Positions 41,357-49,400 of a DNA stretch of 64,000 bases are shown here, one piece after another. The position numbers and the translations under genes are program-made. Each line of letters begins with the position of its first letter. The stretch's first letter is position 1. The notes under the pieces were generated by a model. It did not search any database. It was not told the DNA's origin and saw nothing but the letters and a program-made list of their open reading frames with translations. Source of the stretch: an uncultured Kordiimonas sp. (GTDB taxonomy: Bacteria; Pseudomonadota; Alphaproteobacteria; Sphingomonadales; Kordiimonadaceae); assembly GCA_947503625.1 (NCBI GenBank), contig CANNEK010000001.1:614152-678151 (forward strand). Reading direction: 5' to 3'.

Positions 41357-41409
41357 ACACTGAATGCCTGAACCACAAGACAACTACGCTTTAAACACTA
41401 GGACTGGTG

Positions 41410-42444
41410 ATGAGAACAATAGAAATACAAAGCCCCTACCTGATTTTTACAGGTGAAGCGACGGACAGTACCTATGCGAAAACCGGCCTTGGCTTGTTGG
41501 AATGGCGCAAGGAACTCTGTCAGGGCCAGATCAGGTTACCGGGAGGCACCATTGATCTCGGGCTGCCCTTCCTGACTATCGAGGAAGCTGTACGAAGCGG
41601 TATAAAATCCCTGATTATAGGCACCGCATCCGTCGGGGGTGCCATCCCTGACGAGTGGGTTGATGTCCTTGAAACGGCAGTACAACAGGGTTTGGATGTC
41701 GTTGGAGGTGTTCACACGCGTCTGAACGACATTGAACGGTTGAAACAAGCTGCAAAACAATCCGGCGCCAATCTGGTGGATGTTCGTGTTGCACCCGACG
41801 GTCTACCTGTGGCTAAGGGAACCAAGCGCACGGGCAAACGGGTGCTGATGGTTGGTACCGATTGCGCCGTTGGCAAAAAATACACGGCGTTGGCGCTTGA
41901 GCGTGACATGAAGGCAGCCGGTCTCAACGCAGAATTCAGGGCCAGTGGCCAGACAGGTATAATGATAGCCGGCAAGGGCATCCCGATCGATGCTGTAATT
42001 TCTGATTTTGTATCTGGCGCCGCTGAACTTTTGTCACCTGACAATAGCGTCGATCACTGGGATGTCATCGAAGGTCAGGGCGGGATTTTTCATCCGGGTT
42101 ATGGGGCCGTCAGTTACGGCTTGCTTGTTGGTTCTCAGCCGGATGCTTTTGTCGTCTGTCATGAAGCGCGGCGCACTCGCATTTCTGGCTGGCCAGGTTT
42201 CAAGTTGCCTTCGATTTCCGAGGTGATCGACCGAACCACTGACATAGGACGGCAAACCAATCCGGACATCCGGTGTGTCGGGGTTAGTGTGAACAGCTCC
42301 CGCATGAACGAGGAAGAAGCCGGCAGGTATTTGTCAGGCCTGTCTCAAGACTTGGGACTGCCCTGCGTTGACCCTATTCGTTATGGGTCAGCGCCCATTG
42401 TTGAGGAGTTGATTTCCAGTTTTGGCCTGGAAGCCGTAGCTTAG
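41410..42444 (+). CDS. dgcN: DUF1611 family protein, D-glutamate N-acetyltransferase DgcN-like
   Basis: This 344-residue DUF1611 protein has an N-terminal Rossmann-like domain (AKTGLGLLEW, then LPFLTIEEAVRSGIKSLIIG) and a C-terminal P-loop domain (VLMVGTDCAVGKKYTALAL, with HWDVIEGQGGIFHPGYGAVS). Proteins of this family (DgcN) acetylate D-Glu to N-acetyl-D-Glu, which DgcA racemises, so that L-Glu can be recovered. A dgcA-like gene lies in the neighbouring minus operon, and a ligand-import gene lies directly upstream. ATG 41410 (AGGA, six bases) is preferred to GTG 41407. Confidence 0.8.
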   Translation: MRTIEIQSPYLIFTGEATDSTYAKTGLGLLEWRKELCQGQIRLPGGTIDLGLPFLTIEEAVRSGIKSLIIGTASVGGAIPDEWVDVLETAVQQGLDVVGGVHTRLNDIERLKQAAKQSGANLVDVRVAPDGLPVAKGTKRTGKRVLMVGTDCAVGKKYTALALERDMKAAGLNAEFRASGQTGIMIAGKGIPIDAVISDFVSGAAELLSPDNSVDHWDVIEGQGGIFHPGYGAVSYGLLVGSQPDAFVVCHEARRTRISGWPGFKLPSISEVIDRTTDIGRQTNPDIRCVGVSVNSSRMNEEEAGRYLSGLSQDLGLPCVDPIRYGSAPIVEELISSFGLEAVA

Positions 42445-42454
42445 GAGAAACAGA

Positions 42455-43492
42455 TTGAAGAAAATCCTGAAAATTATCGGGATAGGGTTGCTGGTATTAA
42501 TCGGCACCCCTTTGATTTTAGGTCAATTCCTGAAACTGGTCGCGACGGATGTACCGCCGCCCGGAGAGCTTTATGACGTTGGCGGATACAGGCTGCATAT
42601 CAACTGTGTTGAACCCAAGAACGGTAGCAACGACCTTCCAACAGTCATCATAGAAACTGGTGCTGGCACTCCATCCCCAACCTATCACTGGCTACAGCAA
42701 GGGGTAGCTGAAACGACCAAAACATGTGTTTACGATCGAGCGGGCCTCGCCTGGAGTGAGGAGAGCGGATTACCGCGCGATAGTCAGACGATTGCGACGG
42801 CGTTACACACTTTGCTGGATGAAGCTGGTATCAAGCGACCGTTCGTTTTCGCCGGCCATTCCATCGCCGGCCTTTACACGCGTCAATATGTGGAACAGTA
42901 CCCTGACGATGTTGCCGGGCTGATATTTCTGGATGCAAGCCATCCAGGTCAGGTAGCCGCTTTCGGTCTGGATGAGGACGCCATGGAGGAACAGGCGGAG
43001 ACACTTGAGGCCCAGCTTGCTGCGGTCAAATTAATGATCAACCTCGGCATTACAGAGATCTACAATCCCATGACGGCATCAGCGCCTGACTTTGCCGGCT
43101 TGCCGGAAAACATTCAGGAACAAGCAGATTATGTCAGCACCCTGATACGATATTTTGAAGCCGCCCCTCTCGAAGGTGGAAGTTTTGACATTGCCGCCCA
43201 ACAAGCCGCCAGAAACACAAGTTTGGGGAACCGGCCAGTTGTCGCCATTTCAGCAACCCAACCTATTCCGGATGAGCAAAAACCGGATGGTTTCCCGGAC
43301 AACTTGGTCCAAATTTTTGCCAACCTGCACAAAGAGATCGCCGCCCTGTCCAGCAATGGACGACATGTGGAAATCGATACCGCCAATCATATGAGTCTCA
43401 TAGCAAACAAGGATCAGGTAGCCAAAATACTACCCTATATCCATGACGTGATTACGGAAGCCAAAACGCGAGGCAAACCTTCGAGAGGTTGA
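42455..43492 (+). CDS. Alpha/beta hydrolase with N-terminal membrane anchor
   Basis: This 345-residue hydrolase has a TTG start with AGGAG seven bases upstream and an N-terminal anchor or signal (KILKIIGIGLLVLIGTPLIL). The fold shows the oxyanion segment VIIETGAGTPSP, YDRAGLAWS, the nucleophile elbow GHSIAG and a C-terminal His in TANHMSLI. It starts ten bases after dgcN and ends the plus operon. A deacylase or amidase for N-acetyl-L-Glu or a related ester or amide is possible but not shown. Confidence 0.75.
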   Translation: MKKILKIIGIGLLVLIGTPLILGQFLKLVATDVPPPGELYDVGGYRLHINCVEPKNGSNDLPTVIIETGAGTPSPTYHWLQQGVAETTKTCVYDRAGLAWSEESGLPRDSQTIATALHTLLDEAGIKRPFVFAGHSIAGLYTRQYVEQYPDDVAGLIFLDASHPGQVAAFGLDEDAMEEQAETLEAQLAAVKLMINLGITEIYNPMTASAPDFAGLPENIQEQADYVSTLIRYFEAAPLEGGSFDIAAQQAARNTSLGNRPVVAISATQPIPDEQKPDGFPDNLVQIFANLHKEIAALSSNGRHVEIDTANHMSLIANKDQVAKILPYIHDVITEAKTRGKPSRG

Positions 43493-43723
43493 TTTTCGCG
43501 CTCTCCCTGACCAACATAAAGCACAAAAAGCCCTGAATCCCAGGCATGGCGCCGCGCGAACATCCATACTCTTTTTCCTGTCAAAACCACTCATCGCATA
43601 ATGCAATATCGTCAACGGGCAGTATCCTGCCCAAACTGGATAAGTCCCTTATCAGTATAACAAAATCCATAAATCCCCATTCTTGCCAATAGAGGTAACA
43701 GGCCACCACAAGACCTGTCGAAA

Positions 43724-43760
43724 ATGTCTCACTTTGTATCAAATTGTATCGATCTGTTGC
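43724..43760 (+). promoter_or_regulatory. 10-bp direct repeats, candidate OmpR-type binding site (copy 1)
   Basis: Successive 10-base units end in TGTCTC, TTGTATC, TTGTATC and CTGTTGC, with exact TTGTATC at 43734-43740 and 43744-43750. The period matches OmpR/PhoB-type regulators, which bind head-to-tail repeats. The same unit occurs upstream of response regulator 2 and of the hybrid kinase. The site lies about 100 bases before the regulator start. Confidence 0.6.
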
Positions 43761-43793
43761 TCGCTTTGGGCGCGCCGACATATTGGTATGCGC

Positions 43794-43814
43794 GGGCGGC
43801 AAGCATTGCCGCCC
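43794..43814 (+). other. Leader hairpin of response regulator 1
   Basis: A perfect 9-bp stem GGGCGGCAA/TTGCCGCCC with loop GCA lies 22 bases before the ribosome site GGAGG. No T-run follows, so it is more likely a translational or stability element than a terminator. Confidence 0.5.
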
Positions 43815-43847
43815 GGAACCATTGTACAGTAGTATCGGAGGCATATC

Positions 43848-44570
43848 CTGCAGTCGAAATCAAAAATACTTATCGTCGAAGACAATATTTCTGTCAGGCA
43901 CGCCTTAACAGAATACCTGACGGCTCAGGGGTTTGACATTGTCGCAGCATCTGGTCAAACAGAGGCATTGGAGAAACTGAAAACTCACTCACCTGACATT
44001 GCCTTGCTGGACATCATACTGGAAGACGGTGATGGCATGACCTTGTTTCAGGAAATTCGCCGCACCTCCGATATTCCGGCAATCTTCCTTTCAGGAAAGT
44101 CCGAAGACACAGAGCGCATTATTGGACTGGAAATCGGTGCTGACGACTATATTACCAAACCCTTTAATCCTCGGGAATTGTCGGCCCGGATAAAAGCAGT
44201 ACTCAGACGATCGAAGAAATCCGAACGAAAAAACAAATCGGGCTTGCCTGGCACTGAAATACGCTTCGGTGAATGTTCTTTCCATTCCCTGACCCACGAA
44301 TTGACTAATGCCCGTGGCCAAACTGTTGTACTCAGCAAAGGTGAGAGAAAGTTGCTAATGGCTTTCTTGAGCAACCCCCATAAAATTCTGAGCCGCGATA
44401 CCCTGCTGGACGTCACTCAAAGCAAGCGCACGGGTTCTTTTGATCGTAGCGTCGACAATCTGATCTCTCGACTGAGAAAAAAACTTGAAGTTGAGCCAAA
44501 GTCACCAAAACTGATCAAAACCTATTGGGGTGGAGGGTATGCTCTTACTGTCGACGTCAGCTCTAGTTGA
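43848..44570 (+). CDS. OmpR-family response regulator 1, apparent CTG start
   Basis: This 240-residue regulator has a receiver domain (KILIVEDN, phosphoacceptor Asp in ALLDIILEDGDG, Thr/Ser FLSG, Lys in ITKPFN) and a winged-helix C-terminal domain (LSKGERKLLMAF, ending KTYWGGGYALTVDV). The first standard start (TTG 43968) would delete the acidic pocket, so translation must begin earlier. CTG 43848 has a perfect GGAGG six bases upstream. It converges on histidine kinase 1, its probable partner, with a 30-base gap. It strongly resembles response regulator 2. Confidence 0.85.
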   Translation: MQSKSKILIVEDNISVRHALTEYLTAQGFDIVAASGQTEALEKLKTHSPDIALLDIILEDGDGMTLFQEIRRTSDIPAIFLSGKSEDTERIIGLEIGADDYITKPFNPRELSARIKAVLRRSKKSERKNKSGLPGTEIRFGECSFHSLTHELTNARGQTVVLSKGERKLLMAFLSNPHKILSRDTLLDVTQSKRTGSFDRSVDNLISRLRKKLEVEPKSPKLIKTYWGGGYALTVDVSSS

Positions 44571-44600
44571 AAACATGCAAACGCACATCACTATTACAAA

Positions 44601-46346
44601 CTATACAGTGTCAAGGGTTTGCCAATCCCGGCAACCCGCCTTTGGTATGACAACTCGTACAACTGTCCCCTCGCCCGGCTCGGATAGAATATGAAGATTA
44701 CCACCCATTCGTTCTGTAAACCGTTGTACGAGTGAGAGCCCCAGGCCAGTTCCTTCCTGGTAATTCACATGATTTTCATCAGTAATTTGAACAAACGGCT
44801 TAACAGCCTGTGCAACCTGTTCGTCAGTCATTCCTATCCCGTCATCTGCGACTGCAATAACAACATTACTATCATGATCCCTCGCACTCACTTCGATCAC
44901 GCCGCTTTCGTCGGTAAATTTCACGGCATTTGTAATCAGGTTGGTCAATATCTGGGTCATCATACGCTCATCAGCGCGCGCATGAACGTCACCGCAGTCA
45001 GTCTTCACTTCCAACCGTTTTTGCTTGATCTTTGGTTTGTTAAAAGCAATCGCCTGGTCCACGCAGCTGCCGATACTGAACTCGGAAATAACCATATCAA
45101 ATCGCTCTGCTTCGAGCTTCGAAAGGTCAAGAATATCATTGATAAGCGACAACAAATGCTGGCTACTACTGTGAATGATCTCCAGGTATTCCTCTCTTTT
45201 TTCCGGGGTTTTCGCCAGGTTTTCCTGTAACATTTCGGTAAAACCAATCACAGCGTTCAGAGGTGTTCTTATTTCGTGGCTCATAGACGCCAAAAAAGTT
45301 GATTTTGCCTTGCTGGCAGCTTCTGCCTCTTCTTTGGCCAGCGACAGTTCGTTCGTTCGCTCTGCAACCATTTTCTGCAAGTGATCTTTTTGCTCTCTAA
45401 GTCGGCGGTCATGAGCGCCCAACTCCCCCACCATCTCCATAAAAGTCTGATGCAACTGACCAATTTCATCGCGCCGTCGGCCCTGGTCATAACTGTACTC
45501 AATTGAAGAGTTCCGGGGGTCGCTTTCACCCCCCAGGCCACCAGTGTGGCCATGGACACGAATTCGCTGCGCAAGAGAGGTGACAAGCTGCAACGGCTCC
45601 AGCCATCGATGTAAAAGAGCTGCCGCAATCATCATGCCTACAAAAGCGATACCCACAACGACAAAACCTGCCCGGTACATTACCAGGGTAGACTGATCGC
45701 TGATCCGCTGGGTGGAAAAGCCGACCTGAACAATCCCAATCAACTCCCTGGGCGGCGGCTGCCCTGTTTCCGGGCCTGCTATTTCATCATAGTCTCGTAG
45801 CGCGAGGCCCGGCGCAAGGTCACGCCAGACAGGAACCGCGACATGATAACCGTCGTCCCCTTCGGCAATATTTTCCATGCCTAAAATCGGAGAAAATCTC
45901 GACACCGTATCCCTGGTTTCGACAACGCCTTCGAACATGCCTGCTGGGCCAAGCTCTCCGCCCGTTTTCACTGGGGCACTCACGATGGTTTCACCCGTGA
46001 TCTCACGCACTGAAATATAAGCTACGTCTTCTTCATCGATGAAAGGAGACATCACATCAATCAGCACCACGACATCTTTCAGCAAAACACCAAACGCGGA
46101 GCTTTCCGATATACTGCCCGCGACAGCCAAAGCCCGCTTCTGGAGCTCGTCCATAAGCATCTGGTTGGTAGACTGGTAAAAGACGTAACTCAGGGCAGCA
46201 CTGATGGTAAGAACAAAAATCGCCAGGAAAATCGCCGCCTGTTGCTGCATTGACAAGCTTGATTTCTCAACACCGGTTGGTTTCGAGATGTTAGCCTCTA
46301 CCCTCTCTTCAATTACAACCAGAGAATTAAGCGATTTCTCAATCAT
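44601..46346 (-). CDS. Sensor histidine kinase 1
   Basis: This 581-residue kinase has a first membrane helix (about 36-56), an extracytoplasmic domain (about 57-221), a second helix (about 222-244), a HAMP and coiled coil (about 245-345), HisKA with His357 in SMSHEIRTPLNAVIG, and an HATPase domain (LITNAVKF, ADDGIGM, GTGLGLSLV). It is a classical membrane kinase without receiver. Its gene converges on response regulator 1, its most likely substrate. The signal sensed is unknown. Confidence 0.93.
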   Translation of the reverse strand: MIEKSLNSLVVIEERVEANISKPTGVEKSSLSMQQQAAIFLAIFVLTISAALSYVFYQSTNQMLMDELQKRALAVAGSISESSAFGVLLKDVVVLIDVMSPFIDEEDVAYISVREITGETIVSAPVKTGGELGPAGMFEGVVETRDTVSRFSPILGMENIAEGDDGYHVAVPVWRDLAPGLALRDYDEIAGPETGQPPPRELIGIVQVGFSTQRISDQSTLVMYRAGFVVVGIAFVGMMIAAALLHRWLEPLQLVTSLAQRIRVHGHTGGLGGESDPRNSSIEYSYDQGRRRDEIGQLHQTFMEMVGELGAHDRRLREQKDHLQKMVAERTNELSLAKEEAEAASKAKSTFLASMSHEIRTPLNAVIGFTEMLQENLAKTPEKREEYLEIIHSSSQHLLSLINDILDLSKLEAERFDMVISEFSIGSCVDQAIAFNKPKIKQKRLEVKTDCGDVHARADERMMTQILTNLITNAVKFTDESGVIEVSARDHDSNVVIAVADDGIGMTDEQVAQAVKPFVQITDENHVNYQEGTGLGLSLVQRFTERMGGNLHILSEPGEGTVVRVVIPKAGCRDWQTLDTV

Positions 46347-46379
46347 TGTCGTGTTTCCAGCTCAACGTGAACAGACGCA

Positions 46380-46408
46380 CACATACCGCAAATAGAATGC
46401 GGTATGTG
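46380..46408. other. Perfect inverted repeat between tpsA and kinase 1
   Basis: CACATACCGC and GCGGTATGTG form a perfect 10-bp stem with a nine-base loop, between the tpsA stop and the kinase ATG. No U-run follows on either strand. It could be a weak terminator of tpsBA or an operator for the kinase gene. Confidence 0.45.
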
Positions 46409-46457
46409 ACAGTGTATCTGACGTTAACGACCAATTGTATTATAAATAAGGCGAGTG

Positions 46458-49400
46458 CTATTCGGACGCTGATCCATCCTGAGTATTGGTATCCTTACCC
46501 GCGAGCGTATCCCACATCCCTCTTAAAAAATCGGAAAGTGGATTTTTCTTTTTCTTTGCTTTTTCCTCGCCTTCACCATCAGGCCCTGCGGCAGGTGCGA
46601 TCTCGTCAATGACGACGCCAAGGGCAAAGTCACCCTCAAACACATCGCCTACTGCTTCCTGGCTGACTGCAGCACCTACCGGTGTTGTTGTCACGGGGTC
46701 TGCAACAACCACTGCCGGGGTAGCCACATCCGGTGCCACAACAACAGCAGAGATTTCTTCCGCGGGCTCGGGTTCTGGTTCTGGCTCAGGCTCAGGCTCA
46801 GGCTCAGGTTCGGGTTCCGGCTCTGGCTCGGGTTCTGGCTCGGGTTCAGGTTCTGGCTCGGGTTCTGGTTCTGGCTCGGGTTCCGGCTCAGGCTCGGGTT
46901 CCGGCTCGGGCTCAGGTTCCGGCTCGGGCTCAGGTTCCGGCTCGGGCTCGGGTTCTGGTTCGGGCTCTGGTTCGGGCTCAGGTTCGGGTTCTGGCTCAGG
47001 TTCTGGAGCTTCGACTGTCTCTCCGTTTACGTCAATATCAGCGCCGCCATCCACGATGACGTCATCAACGTTACCATCAACCGTTGCACCATCTTCCGCA
47101 GATATCGTCAATTCTTCCACGTCAACCTGAATATCAGCAGTTTCTGCCGCATCAACGTTTGCTGTTTCAGCAGTAATATCACCTTCGACAACGTCAGCGA
47201 CCACAGAGGCGTCGTTGGTTGCATCAATATCAATATTGGTGACGTCTTTCTCTGCGGTAACAGTCACATCTTCTGCAGTAATGGAGGTATTTGTTACATC
47301 TGTCGCGTCAACAGAGGCTGTCTTGGTCGCGGTCACTGTAGCTTCAACAGTCTCACCTGCATCAACGGTAACGTTTGCACCTTCTACTGACCCCGTGACA
47401 TTACTTCCGGCCGTTACCGACGCATCACCTGTTGTTGCCGTTACGTCTGCCTGTACGGAGCCATTCGTCGCTTCAACCGATGTAGTGGCAGCACTAACAT
47501 CACCTGATACGTCTTCCCCGGCAGATACGTCAGCCGTTCCGGCACTCGCTGTAACAGACCCAGATACATCTTCACCTGCACTAACGTCTGCATCGCCAGT
47601 AGTGGCAACGATAGGTGCCGTAATACTGCCTCCGGTGGCTTCGACAGATACGTCTGCCCCCTCAACAGAGCTTTTGATATCATTACCCGCAGTGACAGAC
47701 GCTGTCCCTGTCGCAACAATCTGTACAGTCTCGGTATCGGACCCCACGCTTTCAGTCGCAGTAACGGTTACATCCTCACCGGAAATCGCGGCTTCCACCG
47801 AGGTAGCATCAACTGTTACATCACCGTCGGCAAGAATGCGGCCTTTGACCGCCCCTCCTTCGATATCAACCCGACCCACAGCGTTGAGTGTATTGTTACC
47901 AAGCTCTATATCCCCCGTAGTGGTCAAATCCATGTTGACAACATACGTTGTACCCGCCGAGCCATCATAGATGTTCGCGGTTACGTCCATGTCACCAATT
48001 CGCAGGATTTCTTCACCAATGTTACCGTGCCTAACGTCACCGGTTCCGGCGTTAAGGGTCAAATCGTCTTCAGAAGCAGTCGTTCCCTTGATATCACCAA
48101 CAAACACAATATCACCACCTGCTCCGCTGGTATTAATCTCTGTATCTGCAAGCAGCAAAACGCTACCGGAAGCACTAAAGGAAGCCGGGGTATAGACGCC
48201 GCCCAAGCTGATAGACGTAGCCGAAAGATCCAGTCCGAAGCTGCCGCTAACACTTCCAAGAGTTATGGCATTGGTGGCGTTAATCACAAGATTATCAATC
48301 AATGTAACGCCGTCAACTGCAGTGAAGTCCGTTACGTTCACGCCCGAGCCGCCCAGGGACGGGCTGACGCCGGAGTTCGCGGTAACACTGCTCAGCGTTA
48401 CACCATTGAATATAAACTGGTGCGTTCCAGAAAGCACCAGATCATCTGAGTAAACAGTGCTGCCCGGGCCATTTTCGACAATGATAGTGCCACCAGTCAC
48501 CACCGCACCGCGCGCATCATTTATGCTGCCAAGTGGCTGGCGCGCATTACCAAGGCCGTTACCAATGGTAAAATCGTCGGCCGACGTAAAACTGGTTTCG
48601 TTGTTAACATAAGCGTGGGTCCGGTTGGCAATGTCCGGTGTACCTCCGTCGCCGCCTGAGCGTTCATCCGGACCATAGCGACGATCAAGCACACTCATAC
48701 CGCCATTGGCCGTCGATATAGCCATCAGATCAGAATAGTATGTGTTTTTGGCTGCATCTCCAGCGAGCGGTGACGTTGCAAACGCCCCTTCACTGACACT
48801 ATCGAAAATGACGATATCCCACTCGCTACCATTTTCACCGATCGAGTTTCCACTAACGGTCGCAGTATCGGTCCGCAGCAGAATTGAGCCCTTGGTGTTG
48901 TCGATCAGGTTGTTAGTAATTTCGCCAGTGCTGCCACTACCAACCAAAATACCGCTCCGCACATCGGTAATTGTACTGTTATTTATCTGATAACCGCTGA
49001 CAGATCCCACAGATATCGCAGTTGAGTGGTTGTCGGTGGCATCCCAATCCACAACGGCAAAATTATCACTGAAGGTACCGGTGAGCACAAGATTGCTGAG
49101 CGTGGCGTTATCCCCGGCTATACTGATGCCGGTGGCTCTGGAATTGCCAATATCAAACGACAGGTCGTCGATAGAGATACCGTCCCCGGAAATAGTGATC
49201 CCGGTCGCGCCGGGGTCAACGCTCACCACAGCACCCTGATGGCCTGCAAGTGTAAGGTTATCGCCACCAATGTTAACACCTCCATCGTAGGTGCCAGCAA
49301 GAATATTGATTGTGTTGCCATTTTGCGCCGCGTTAACTGCGGCCTGAATGCTCAATGCTGTACCATCGGTTGCCGTACCAACGGTAAATTCGCTATCTGC

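Larger units (their letters stand above)
43493..43847. other. 355-base intergenic region upstream of response regulator 1
   Basis: No gene is seen. It holds tandem 10-bp repeats (43724-43760) and a perfect hairpin (43794-43814) that together look like the promoter and leader of the response regulator. A short frame at 43724-43936 has no start signal and overlaps the regulator's real frame. Confidence 0.55.

Noticed and set aside
46740-47010. Regular repeat considered as a CRISPR array
   Set aside because: The unit is six bases with no spacers and encodes EP in a long gene.
46486-47130. A 214-residue plus-strand frame with long Gly-Ser repeats, and another in frame 2 of the same tract
   Set aside because: Both are antisense readings of the EP repeat and the 3' end of tpsA; no ribosome site or independent support.
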